Made by a program: the position numbers and the translations under genes. This document shows positions 20,932 to 29,297 of a stretch of DNA of 49,514 bases, one piece after another. The notes under the pieces were generated by a model. It saw nothing but the letters and a program-made list of their open reading frames with translations, was not told where the DNA came from and did no database searches. The stretch's first letter is position 1, and each line of letters starts with the position of its first letter. Source of the DNA: an uncultured Clostridia bacterium (lineage in GTDB: Bacteria > Bacillota > Clostridia > Oscillospirales > CAG-272); the NCBI GenBank assembly GCA_947624995.1, contig CANQMS010000017.1, forward strand, positions 1 through 49,514, in the 5' to 3' direction.

Positions 20932-22376
20932 GGCTTTTTTACAAAATATTTTTCACCGCGATGTTTATAAGCATTATAAGCGTCGCGGCGACCGGATATT
21001 TCATGATCGGGTCGGGATTCCGTGCGCAGCTCCGCGTTGAACTCGACGCGTGCCGCGACTATAACGATATCGTCTTTTTGTCCCTGTCGGACGAGCTCTG
21101 CGATATTGACCCGGGCACGCTGTCCGGGAGCGGGAATTATGATGAGGTCAAAAATGCCGTGTCGCGCCTTCTGCGCTCGATCAGCGTCAGCGGCGCGGAC
21201 CGGAAAATATCGGTTTGCGTTATAGACGCGGAGCGCGGAACCGTTTTTTCGTCGCTCGATGCAGAGCATCTTTCGTATATCAGCGACAATTTCAGGCGGC
21301 GGATCGGGAAAATACCGGAGGACGCCGTCATCACGTATATCGAGGACGAAACTGCGCACACGGTCAGGCGCGCATGTTACATGGGCAGCACGTTTTATAT
21401 CGAGACGGCGCGCGACTGTGCGCGCGTTTTCGAGGTCGAGCGCGAACAGCGGAAAGTGCTCGCGTTTGTCATGCTGGTGGCTTTTTTCCTATCCGGCATG
21501 GCGGCGTTTGCCGTCTCAAAGCTGCTGACGCGCCGCGTCGACGCGCTGACGGAGGCGACGCGCGCGATGTCCGGAGGAGACATGAAAAAGCGGGCGGAGA
21601 TCGACGGCGGTGACGAGATCGCGGAGCTATCGCGCGATTTTAACCTCATGGCGTGCAGGCTCGAGGAAAAAATGGCGGAGCTGCAAGACGAGGCGGAAAG
21701 AAAAGAGCTTTTCGTCGGCGCGTTCGCGCACGAGATCAAAACGCCGCTCACCTCCGTCATCGGGTACGCGGACCTCATGAGGGGGCGCGAGCTCTCGCCG
21801 GACGAATACAGGCTCTCTGCCGAATATATTTTTTCGGAGGGGCGTCGGCTCGAGGTCCTGTCCATGCGGCTGCTCGAGCTCATAGTTCTGCGCCGCCGCT
21901 CGCTGCGTCCGACGCGGGTCGACGTTCGGGCACTGCTCGAGAGCACGCGGGCGCTCTTTATGCCGTCCCTTTCGGGGAAAAAAATAAGTTTTTGCTGCAC
22001 GGCGGACAGCGCGCACGTCTACATGGAGGAAGAACTGTTGAAGACGGTGTTTCTGAATCTGTTTGACAACGCGAGAAAAGCCATCGACGGGGAGGGAGAG
22101 ATACGCGTCCTCGGGCAGAGGCGGGAGAAATTTTATGAGGTTTTTGTCTGCGACACGGGGCGCGGCATGGAGGCGGACGAGCTTTCAAAGATAACTGAGG
22201 CGTTTTACATGATAGACAAGTCCCGCTCGCGGATGCAGGGCGGCGCGGGGCTCGGGCTGGCGATATGCAGCGAGATACTAAAGCTGCACGGATTTGATAT
22301 TGCGTTCGAGAGCGCGGTCGGAGAGGGGACGAAGGTCACGGTGCGGATGAAGTACGGAGAGGAGGCGGGGATGTGA
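20928..22376 (+). CDS. Sensor histidine kinase
   Basis: 482 residues. Membrane segment near 7-28, an extracytoplasmic sensor region to about 178, a second membrane segment (LAFVMLVAFFLSGMAAFAV), HAMP, dimerisation domain with His268 in AHEIKTPLTS, and an ATPase domain (NLFDNARKAI, GRGMEADE, GGAGLGLAIC). Begins with GTG overlapping the stop of the regulator gene and ends overlapping the start of the next gene, so the three are translated together. The sensor region resembles no domain I recognise. Confidence 0.93.
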   Translation: MRLFYKIFFTAMFISIISVAATGYFMIGSGFRAQLRVELDACRDYNDIVFLSLSDELCDIDPGTLSGSGNYDEVKNAVSRLLRSISVSGADRKISVCVIDAERGTVFSSLDAEHLSYISDNFRRRIGKIPEDAVITYIEDETAHTVRRACYMGSTFYIETARDCARVFEVEREQRKVLAFVMLVAFFLSGMAAFAVSKLLTRRVDALTEATRAMSGGDMKKRAEIDGGDEIAELSRDFNLMACRLEEKMAELQDEAERKELFVGAFAHEIKTPLTSVIGYADLMRGRELSPDEYRLSAEYIFSEGRRLEVLSMRLLELIVLRRRSLRPTRVDVRALLESTRALFMPSLSGKKISFCCTADSAHVYMEEELLKTVFLNLFDNARKAIDGEGEIRVLGQRREKFYEVFVCDTGRGMEADELSKITEAFYMIDKSRSRMQGGAGLGLAICSEILKLHGFDIAFESAVGEGTKVTVRMKYGEEAGM

Positions 22377-23074
22377 GAAAATTCGCGACGGTCACGGGGA
22401 TGTTCGCGGCGCTCGCGGTCATCGCCGCGATGCCGTTTTTGCTGCTCGAATATGAGTTCCGCCGGTGCGTCATGGGCGAGGTGATATCGGTCGGCGCGGC
22501 GGCGTACAGCCGGGAGGAGACAGAGGTATACGGTCTGCGGGAGCGCATCGGCGCGCTCTTCGGGGGCGTGTGCGTCGATTCCGGGGTCGCCGGAGATGAT
22601 GCGGAAAGGATCGTGAGCGCGGCGGAGAGGGAGGTGGCGCGCCTCTCGGCGCTCTCTGTGATGCCGACCCTGCCGAATTCCGCGCGCCTTCGGGCGGACG
22701 TGATCAAAAACACGTATATCGAAAAGGAGACGGGCAAAACGGTCAGCGTTTACGCGGTCGAGGCGCGGTATGCGGACTATGTCGTTTACGCGTATATCGA
22801 CACGGACACCTCCGCGATATGCGACGTCACCGTATATTCGAGCGAGGATCTGATATACGCGTCAGGGATATCGGCGGACGGCTTTATAGCTTATCACGAA
22901 TCTTTTTACTCCGCGCCGGGGAGCTTTTCGGGGTTTGAGGCGCACGCCGTCTATGAAAAGAGGCTGGCGAGCGTGTGCCTTTCCTCGGTCGGCGAGGGCG
23001 GGGAGCGGACCGTATACCGATTCCGCCGGTTCCCGATAAACGTCGAAACCGGGCAGACGGTGCGCTCTGAATGA
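22373..23074 (+). CDS. Membrane-anchored protein of two-component operon, unknown function
   Basis: 233 residues, start GTG overlapping the kinase stop. One N-terminal membrane segment (about 5-25: VTGMFAALAVIAAMPFLLL) and then an extracytoplasmic domain. The middle is Tyr/Val/Asp-rich (YAVEARYADYVVYAYIDTDTS cut short) and suggests an alpha/beta or beta domain. I do not recognise the family. Translational coupling to a kinase suggests it is an accessory that modulates sensing, or a target of the system. No catalytic motif seen. Confidence 0.7.
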   Translation: MRKFATVTGMFAALAVIAAMPFLLLEYEFRRCVMGEVISVGAAAYSREETEVYGLRERIGALFGGVCVDSGVAGDDAERIVSAAEREVARLSALSVMPTLPNSARLRADVIKNTYIEKETGKTVSVYAVEARYADYVVYAYIDTDTSAICDVTVYSSEDLIYASGISADGFIAYHESFYSAPGSFSGFEAHAVYEKRLASVCLSSVGEGGERTVYRFRRFPINVETGQTVRSE

Positions 23075-23108
23075 TGCAGAAAAGATACGTTTCTTTATAA
23101 AAAAAGAG

Positions 23109-23154
23109 GCATTTGTTTTGTACCATACGTGCAAAACAAATGCTTTTTCTTTTT
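23109..23154 (+). terminator. Hairpin and T run abutting the ribosome site of the VanY-type gene
   Basis: Perfect 12-bp stem GCATTTGTTTTG (23109-23120) with CAAAACAAATGC (23132-23143), followed by TTTTTCTTTTT and then the GGAGG of the next gene. A run of A precedes it, so it could also act from the other side. It either ends the two-component operon or attenuates the following gene; no promoter is visible between it and the start codon. Confidence 0.75.
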
Positions 23155-23164
23155 CGGAGGAAAT

Positions 23165-23947
23165 ATGAAAAAAAGAAACGGAAGTGAAAGCTCACCATGG
23201 GTGCTTTTGCTCTTCTGCCTCTCGATGTGCGCCGTGCTCGCGGCGGTGATTTTCGCTGTCGGGAGGATGAAGACGGCGAATAAAGCGGATGCGGGCAGCG
23301 GTACGGAGGATTGGACAGAGGCGGAAACGGTCGGCAAGGATGTGACCGGCGACGAAACGCAGACAAGTGACACGTGCGCGGGCGAAGACGAGTTTTTGCT
23401 GCTCGTAAACAGGTATAATCCTTTGCCGGAGGGCTTCTCCGTCTCGCTCGCGGACATCGGGCGCGGACACAAGGTTGACGGGCGCATATACGGCGACACC
23501 GAGGCGATGCTGCGAGACATGAGGGAGGCGGGGCTGTCCCCGGTCGTCTGCTCGTCGTACAGGACGGAGGAAAAGCAGAAAAGTCTGTTTGAAGCGGAGG
23601 TCGGAGGCTATCTTGCGGATGGGTATTCGCGGGCGGAGGCGGAGGGTGCCGCCGCCGGATGGGTCGCCGCCCCCGGCACGAGCGAGCATCAGACGGGGCT
23701 CGCGCTCGATATCGTCGACGAAAGCTATCAGCTGCTCGACCGCGGGCAGGAGGCGACGCCGGTGCAGAGGTGGCTCTCGGAAAACGCATACAGATACGGG
23801 TTCATCCTCCGCTATCCGAACGGCAAAAGCGAGATCACCGGCGTCAACTATGAGCCGTGGCACTACAGGTACGTCGGTAAGGCGGCGGCGCGGGAGATAT
23901 ATGACTCGGGCGTCTGCCTTGAGGAATATTTGGGGTGCGTGAAATGA
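23165..23947 (+). CDS. D-alanyl-D-alanine carboxypeptidase, VanY type
   Basis: 260 residues, with one membrane anchor near 12-33, a linker rich in Asp/Glu/Thr, and an M15 peptidase domain. Zinc ligands and catalytic residues appear in order: SSYRT (130-134), SEHQTGLALDI with His175 and Asp182, and EPWHYRYVG with His233. Acts outside the membrane on peptidoglycan stem peptides. I start at the ATG at 23165 behind CGGAGGAAAT; an in-frame GTG at 23129 lies inside the hairpin and is unlikely. Its last bases overlap the next gene in ATGA fashion. Not linked to vancomycin resistance genes here, so probably ordinary wall remodelling. Confidence 0.92.
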   Translation: MKKRNGSESSPWVLLLFCLSMCAVLAAVIFAVGRMKTANKADAGSGTEDWTEAETVGKDVTGDETQTSDTCAGEDEFLLLVNRYNPLPEGFSVSLADIGRGHKVDGRIYGDTEAMLRDMREAGLSPVVCSSYRTEEKQKSLFEAEVGGYLADGYSRAEAEGAAAGWVAAPGTSEHQTGLALDIVDESYQLLDRGQEATPVQRWLSENAYRYGFILRYPNGKSEITGVNYEPWHYRYVGKAAAREIYDSGVCLEEYLGCVK

Positions 23948-24651
23948 ACTTTGAGGCAAACGACGGAAAGAGCGTCTTTATCAGGGCGGGCGGGCATACG
24001 TTCATACGCCACGCGATAAAGACGAGGTTCATCACCGAGGGGGACGAGCTCTCAGACGTGATAAGGGAATACGTCTCGGGCATTTACGAGGACGGCGACA
24101 TCCTTTCCATGAGTGAAAAGATCGTCAGCATATGTCAGCACAGGCTGATAAAGCGGGAAGACGTAAAGGTCGGCGCGCTCGCCCGGTTCCTGTCGCGGTT
24201 CGCGGACAGGGACACCGCGCACGGGTGCGGTGTCGGATCGCCGATAAAGATGCAGTACGCGATCGACAAAAAGGGCGCGCCGCGCATAATATTCGCGTCC
24301 CTGCTCGGCGGGCTCTGCAAGCTCTTCGGCATTAAGGGAGTTTTCTATGCGGTAGCGGGCAGAGAGGTGAGCGGGCTTGACGGATTTTATGACGGCGTGT
24401 GGGAGGAATACAGGGACGTCGGAATCGAGCTGCCGCGCGACCCGGACGCGGTCTGCAACGGCATAAGGGACGCGCTCGGCATAAGCTGCATGATCGTGGA
24501 TGCGAACGACCTCGGGCAGACGGTGCTCGGCAGATCGCGGGATATAAAATACAAAAACCGCGTGCTGCGGGAGATGATACGCGACAACCCGTCCGGGCAG
24601 GGGCGGCAGAGAACGCCGCTTATACTTATACGCCGCATCAAAAAGACGTAA
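23944..24651 (+). CDS. CofE-like (F420-0:glutamate ligase family) protein
   Basis: 235 residues. The fold family is that of CofE, which adds glutamate to coenzyme F420-0 (N-terminal VFIRAGGHTFIRHAIKTRFI, then DILSMSEKIVS and CMIVDANDLGQTVLG toward the C-terminus). No other F420 gene is present and most Clostridia do not make F420, so the true substrate is probably different; Firmicutes carry many such orphans of unknown role. The ATG at 23944 overlaps the VanY-gene stop; an in-frame GTG at 23935 is the alternative. Coupling to a carboxypeptidase gene suggests, without proof, an amide-ligase role on wall or cytosolic amino-acid compounds. Confidence 0.78.
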   Translation: MNFEANDGKSVFIRAGGHTFIRHAIKTRFITEGDELSDVIREYVSGIYEDGDILSMSEKIVSICQHRLIKREDVKVGALARFLSRFADRDTAHGCGVGSPIKMQYAIDKKGAPRIIFASLLGGLCKLFGIKGVFYAVAGREVSGLDGFYDGVWEEYRDVGIELPRDPDAVCNGIRDALGISCMIVDANDLGQTVLGRSRDIKYKNRVLREMIRDNPSGQGRQRTPLILIRRIKKT

Positions 24652-24656
24652 AAGAT

Positions 24657-24684
24657 GCCGCGCCTTTTCGTGAAAAGGCGCGGC
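24657..24684. terminator. Convergent hairpin
   Basis: GCCGCGCCTTTTC (24657-24669) with GAAAAGGCGCGGC (24672-24684) between two convergent genes. T runs are weak on both sides; a better one is on the minus strand. It probably serves both genes. Confidence 0.6.
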
Positions 24685-24708
24685 GCGCATTTATTATTTC
24701 GTATTTGC

Positions 24709-25872
24709 TCAGCGCATGTATTCAACGGCGGCGGCGAGGCGGGAGAGACCGTCATTCAGCGTTTGGCGCGGGCAGGCGATGTTCATACGGATAAAGTCGG
24801 CGCCGTTTCCTCGGTACTGCGCCCCGTTTGAGACGAAAAGTCCCGTTTTTTCGCGGACGCGGTCCGCGAATTTTACCGAATCGAGACCGAACGCGGAGAT
24901 ATTGAGCCATAGCAGATACGTCGCGTTCGACGGGGTGAGCTTTATCATCGGCAGCTCGCGGCGGAGAAAATCGGCGGCTGCACGCTTGTTTTCGTAGACA
25001 TATTCTCGCAGCTCGTCGAGCCATTCGCCGCCGCGCGTGAACGCCGCCACAGCCGCCGGGACCGCGAACGTGTTCGGCTCCGCGACCTCGTCCGTGTTGA
25101 GCCCGCGCCACATCTTGTGGCGCAGCTTCTCGTTCGGGACGATGACCGCGGCGGTCGCGAGACCCGCGAGGTTGAATGCCTTTGTCGGAGCAACGCACGT
25201 GACGCTGATGTCGCGGCACGTGTCCGAGACGGAGGCGAACGGAACGTATCCGCAGCCGGGGTCGGTGAGGTCGCAGTGTATCTCGTCCGAAATGACCGTG
25301 ACGCCGTGAGCGCGGCACATCTCGCCGACGCGGGCGAGCTCGGCGCGGTTCCAGACCTTGCCCGTCGGGTTGTGCGGGTTGCAGAGTATCATCAGCGTTA
25401 TCTGCGGGTCGGAGAGGGCTTCCTCGAGCGCGTCAAAGTCGCGGCGGTACTCGCCGTCCTCGTATATTAGCGGCGCGGTCTTGACGTATCGCCCGTTGTT
25501 CTCTATCGAATTATAAAACGTGTTGTAGACGGGCGTTTCGAGCAGCACCTTTTCCGCCGGGGTCGTAAGCTTGCGGACCGCGGTCGAGATCGCGGGGATG
25601 ACTCCGGTGCAGAATATGAGCCATTCACGCGGGATATAGAGCATGTGGCGCGTGCCCCACCAATCGGAATACGCGTCGTACCACTCGTCCGGGATCGTGT
25701 TGTAGCCGAAGACGCCGTGCTCGGTGCGCGCTTTGATCGCCTCGATTATCTCGGGCGCCGTTTTGAAGTCCATGTCGGCGACCCACATCGGCAGCTCGCC
25801 GTCTTTGACGTCCCATTTGACGGAGGAGGTATCCCTGCGGTCTATAACTGTGTCAAAGTCGTATTTTTTCAT
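24709..25872 (-). CDS. MalY/PatB-family C-S lyase (aminotransferase fold)
   Basis: PLP enzyme of 387 residues, most likely a cystathionine beta-lyase or cysteine desulfhydrase. N-terminal KWDV and LPMWVADMDF are hallmarks of the MalY/PatB group. NPHNPTGKVW (165-174), SDEIHCDL (195-202) and Lys231 in APTKAFNLAG bind the cofactor. Second gene of a minus-strand pair, 16 bases after the DUF3737 gene. The pairing gives no clear clue to function. The reaction is inferred from family. Confidence 0.9.
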   Translation of the reverse strand: MKKYDFDTVIDRRDTSSVKWDVKDGELPMWVADMDFKTAPEIIEAIKARTEHGVFGYNTIPDEWYDAYSDWWGTRHMLYIPREWLIFCTGVIPAISTAVRKLTTPAEKVLLETPVYNTFYNSIENNGRYVKTAPLIYEDGEYRRDFDALEEALSDPQITLMILCNPHNPTGKVWNRAELARVGEMCRAHGVTVISDEIHCDLTDPGCGYVPFASVSDTCRDISVTCVAPTKAFNLAGLATAAVIVPNEKLRHKMWRGLNTDEVAEPNTFAVPAAVAAFTRGGEWLDELREYVYENKRAAADFLRRELPMIKLTPSNATYLLWLNISAFGLDSVKFADRVREKTGLFVSNGAQYRGNGADFIRMNIACPRQTLNDGLSRLAAAVEYMR

Positions 25873-25888
25873 TCCCGTGCCCCCGATG

Positions 25889-26749
25889 TTACGAAACCGC
25901 GCTTTCTGCGCGGCAGATGATCGCGGTTTTTGACGGGTCGACGCGGTCGGGCTCGATGATGAGCTCCTTTATCCTCTCCGCGCGTATCGTGCCTGCGGAC
26001 GGGTTTATGACGCTGTCGACGGCGCCGGTGATCTCGGCGTCGACGGTCGAATATTCGAACGCGAGAGTTGTGTTTATGAGCTTGCAGTTCTTCATTACGA
26101 GGTTTTCGATGTAGCACATCCCCTGAAGGCTCTCGACCGTGCAGTCTATGAGGGTGAGGTTTTTCGCGTTCCAGCCGAGGTATTCGCCGGAAATGAAGCA
26201 GTTCTTCACGGTCACGTTCTCGCTGTTCCAGAATGCGTCCTTCGAGAGCAGGTGCGAGTCCTCGACCGTGACGTTCTTCGCCCCGTCAAACGAATAGTTC
26301 CCGTAGAGCGTCAGCCCGCGTACGGTCATGTCCGAGCAGTTCATGGCGAAGTAGTCGCCTTTCGCGACGACGTCCTCGACCGTGACATCCTCGCAGTTCC
26401 ACAGCGTTTCGGCGGCGTCGGGGAACGAGACGCGGCGCAGCGTGAGCCCGCGGCAGCGGCGGAAGTTCTTCGGCGCCTCTATCGCGCAGTCCTCAACGGT
26501 TACGTTTTCGGTGTACCACACGCCGGCGCGCGCCATCGTGAACCATGTGCAGCGCTTTGCCGTGATGTTTTTCGTGTACCAGAGCGGATATTTCCAGCGA
26601 AACATGCTGCCGTAAAGCTCGATGTCCCGGCTCTCCTTCAGCGGGGATTCGCCCTCGTCAAATATCGTGTCGTATATTTTCAGCCCGCGCGAGCCGAAAA
26701 GCGGACGCTCTCCCGTGTAAAAACCGTCACGGATCTCGGTGTTTTCCAT
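25889..26749 (-). CDS. DUF3737 right-handed beta-helix protein
   Basis: 286 residues built from repeated turns of about 20 residues with an N-V-T-V-x-(D/N)-C pattern (for example ENVTVEDCAIE, KNVTVEDSHLL, ENVTVKNCFIS), typical of a right-handed beta-helix. Matches the DUF3737 family of Firmicutes and Bacteroidetes, function unknown, probably cytosolic as there is no signal peptide. N-terminal GFYTGERPLF is characteristic. Ribosome site AAGGAG. First gene of the unit with the C-S lyase. Confidence 0.85.
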   Translation of the reverse strand: MENTEIRDGFYTGERPLFGSRGLKIYDTIFDEGESPLKESRDIELYGSMFRWKYPLWYTKNITAKRCTWFTMARAGVWYTENVTVEDCAIEAPKNFRRCRGLTLRRVSFPDAAETLWNCEDVTVEDVVAKGDYFAMNCSDMTVRGLTLYGNYSFDGAKNVTVEDSHLLSKDAFWNSENVTVKNCFISGEYLGWNAKNLTLIDCTVESLQGMCYIENLVMKNCKLINTTLAFEYSTVDAEITGAVDSVINPSAGTIRAERIKELIIEPDRVDPSKTAIICRAESAVS

Positions 26750-26803
26750 AATGCTGTATCTCCTTGCGTGCGTCCGGTACCTCCCGGATCATCGCACGGA
26801 AAT

Positions 26804-26832
26804 ATTCTACCACAAATATTCCGATATGGCAA
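26804..26832 (-). promoter_or_regulatory. Promoter of the DUF3737-lyase unit
   Basis: Minus strand: TTGCCA (26832-26827), 17-bp spacer, TAGAAT (26809-26804). Between 26833 and 26944 I see nothing recognisable. Confidence 0.65.
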
Positions 26833-26944
26833 ATGTTATTTCCGCAAAGTATAACTGAGGGACGATTATGCCCGCTCCATACAGTGCCGAAAACGGCTAA
26901 GGCATGCGTTTAAGCGAAAAATGCCAAAGCTAGGCCAGTAAAAT

Positions 26945-27021
26945 AAAAGCTTTTGAAAAAGGGGCGCGGGGGGAAAAAGACTTTTAGCACGTCTCTGACG
27001 TGCGAAAAGTTTTTCCCCCGC
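26945..27021 (-). terminator. CotH-gene terminator with conserved tail (repeat family copy 2)
   Basis: A long minus-strand hairpin (GCGGGGGAAAAAC to the loop GAG... GTTTTTCC) spanning 27021-26966, with a distal GCACGTC/GACGTGC extension, followed by GCCCCTTTTTCAAAAGCTTTT. Base and tail match the element after typA (12441). Confidence 0.75.
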
Positions 27022-27049
27022 TTTTTTCTCTTATATTTGCTATCTCTTT

Positions 27050-29257
27050 CTACGACAGCGCCGCGTCCATCCACGCGTACCGCATGTCCATGAAGTTTTT
27101 GATATATGCGATATGCTCCTCCCAGCTTTTCCTGCCGAACACGGTCGAGCGCGCGAGCCCGATCCTTTTTGTAAGTACCTCCGACCAGACACCGAAGTTA
27201 TATGGCACGGACGGGGAGAGCTCCTCTTGCTGCTGTTCTATTGAGGCGTCGAACACCTCGATCAGCGTCCCCTTCATCTCAGCCCATCTCGCGCGGACGC
27301 GGGACATGAATTTTTCGTCATTCGTCAGAAATTTCATCCAGTTGTCGTACATGTATTCGTGCGTGAAATCGACGGATGCCCAGCCGCGGAAGAGGGGAAG
27401 ATCGCACATATGGTTGCCGAACGCCATGTCGTAGTCCCAGATCGGTCCGGCGCAGAGCTTGCCTCCGACGGGCTTATACATATAGAGGCTGCGGTAAAAC
27501 GCACATTCTGTGCAGTTCGTAAGCTCGTTGACGATGAACCAGTCGACCCATGAGTCAACGTCTATGTATTCTTCGTACCCCTCGCCGCTGACGATCGCGT
27601 CCTCCGCCGCCTTGACGTAGTTGTACGCATACATATATTCGGCGCTGTGCCATGATTTGATCTCCGGTTCCTTGATGCACATGCTCTTTGCGTATTCTGT
27701 GCTGAAAAATCCCCAGACGTGGTTCCCGTCTGCCTCCCAGCCGAACTCGATAAGGAACCCCATATCCGTGATGTTCCCGCCGCCGTCATACACGGGCTCG
27801 CCGAGCGGGACGCGGTCGTCGTCATCCTCTATTTTTTCCGAAAGCATGTAGACCCCGGCATATTTTCCGTTGATGAAAAGATCGACGGAGCGGTACGCGG
27901 GGGTGTAGTAAAGGTGCTGCATCGCAGACGCCATGTCGGCGGCGATGATGTTGCGCATAAGGGACGGGTCCGTGTAGTTGCCGATGAGGCAGAAGTCACG
28001 GTCCGCGTTCATGCCGAGGAGCGGCGCCTTTTCGTCCAATTTTATGCGGTACGAGTGCTTCGGGAATGCGGTCCACGACGAGTTTCCGCGCCCGCGGACG
28101 CCGAGCGCGTACCTTTTGCCGTCGATCTCCATGTATCCGTGCTTGTATTCGAGCTTTGACACGATATCGCTGCCGTCGTCGGTATAGAGCGAGACGACGG
28201 GGATATTGAGCTGTGCTCGTCGGGCAGAGAGGCGGTACGTGCGCGTATCGCCGTTTTCGTCCTCGACGGTGATGCGCACGGGCGAGGACAGATCAAGAGA
28301 CGCCGGAAGCTCGCACTTGCCGCCGGGAGCGCCGACGGAGACGTGCAGCTGCTTTATGTCCGCGTCCGAGACGGTGTGCGGGACATAGAGCGTGATAAGA
28401 TTTCCGCTTATATCAAAGTACGAGCCGGGGTAAGGCTCCGTCCGCAACGCATCCGTATACAGTGCCGCAGATGCCGCCTTTGCCTTGCCTGTGCCGCCGA
28501 GCGTTTCGCCGTCCGCGGCAAATGCTGTCGTGGAGCCGTTATATGAGGCGACGTTCTGACTCTCTGCGACCTCGTACAAAAACGGGATGTCGCCGCCGGT
28601 GAATTCAAGACCGCAGCGCGGCGCGTCTATTTCGAACCGCGAGAGCGGCTCGTTGCATGAAACGGACACGGTCCCCGCGTCCGCCGTGGCGACGCGGATG
28701 CGTGTGCCGTCGTCTTCCCAGTTGACACTGCCGAGCATGATCAACGTGACGGGGCAGGAAAAAGCGACGTCTCCGTTTATCCCGACGCCGTCCGGGAGGA
28801 TGACTATCGGCGTGACGCCGTGCAGACGGTAGTATTCGCCGAAGGTGTCCGCGTCGGCGAGCAGGCGCAGAGTATCTCCGTCCGTAATGGGGAAAACGGA
28901 GTCGTCCTCGACGCCGTCGAGCGTGTCCCCGAGCAAAGCGGATGGCGAGAGGCACGGGACCGTATAATCCCTTCGAGCAGGAGGCGTGCCGATATCGCGG
29001 CGGGCGAGCAGCGCCGCGACCGCCGAGACGAGCAGCAAAAGGGCAAACACGGCGGCGATCCCGGGCAACCGGCTGTGCCGCGCCGAACGCGGCAGCGCCG
29101 CGGTCGGCTCTTCGTCCGTTCTTTTTGACGCTTCTGCGTCTTCTGCTTTTTCGGCTTCTTCGGCTGCATTGCATTCATTGTCATCTTTGCATTCTTCGGC
29201 TTCTTTTATTTCTTCGGCTTCTTCGGCTTTTTCGGTCCTTTTGCTTTTTTTGCTCAC
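27050..29257 (-). CDS. Membrane-anchored CotH-kinase family protein (A)
   Basis: 735 residues. An acidic, Lys/Glu/Ala-rich cytoplasmic N-terminus (1-55), a membrane segment near 66-86 (AAVFALLLLVSAVAALLA), an extracytoplasmic beta region, and a C-terminal CotH domain of about 380 residues. CotH landmarks: RGRGNSSWTAFPKHSYRIKL (the nucleotide-binding loop and Lys), SEKIEDDDDRVPLG, and GPIWDYDMAFGN, the acidic metal-binding motif of these atypical protein kinases. Known CotH proteins phosphorylate spore-coat partners; this one is on the membrane with no coat genes near, so its target is unknown. Start is a GTG with GGGAGG nine bases upstream. Paralogue of the adjacent gene at 29298. Confidence 0.88.
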   Translation of the reverse strand: MSKKSKRTEKAEEAEEIKEAEECKDDNECNAAEEAEKAEDAEASKRTDEEPTAALPRSARHSRLPGIAAVFALLLLVSAVAALLARRDIGTPPARRDYTVPCLSPSALLGDTLDGVEDDSVFPITDGDTLRLLADADTFGEYYRLHGVTPIVILPDGVGINGDVAFSCPVTLIMLGSVNWEDDGTRIRVATADAGTVSVSCNEPLSRFEIDAPRCGLEFTGGDIPFLYEVAESQNVASYNGSTTAFAADGETLGGTGKAKAASAALYTDALRTEPYPGSYFDISGNLITLYVPHTVSDADIKQLHVSVGAPGGKCELPASLDLSSPVRITVEDENGDTRTYRLSARRAQLNIPVVSLYTDDGSDIVSKLEYKHGYMEIDGKRYALGVRGRGNSSWTAFPKHSYRIKLDEKAPLLGMNADRDFCLIGNYTDPSLMRNIIAADMASAMQHLYYTPAYRSVDLFINGKYAGVYMLSEKIEDDDDRVPLGEPVYDGGGNITDMGFLIEFGWEADGNHVWGFFSTEYAKSMCIKEPEIKSWHSAEYMYAYNYVKAAEDAIVSGEGYEEYIDVDSWVDWFIVNELTNCTECAFYRSLYMYKPVGGKLCAGPIWDYDMAFGNHMCDLPLFRGWASVDFTHEYMYDNWMKFLTNDEKFMSRVRARWAEMKGTLIEVFDASIEQQQEELSPSVPYNFGVWSEVLTKRIGLARSTVFGRKSWEEHIAYIKNFMDMRYAWMDAALS

Positions 29258-29297
29258 TGCTCATCACCTCCCCGCTTTTAAAATTCATATACCGCGG

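Noticed and set aside
23165-23947. VanY-type gene as vancomycin resistance
   Set aside because: No vanHAX or VanS/VanR-specific context; the domain is common in ordinary wall remodelling.
23944-24651. Reading the CofE-like gene as evidence for F420 metabolism
   Set aside because: No other F420 gene in the window and the family is widespread as orphans in Firmicutes.
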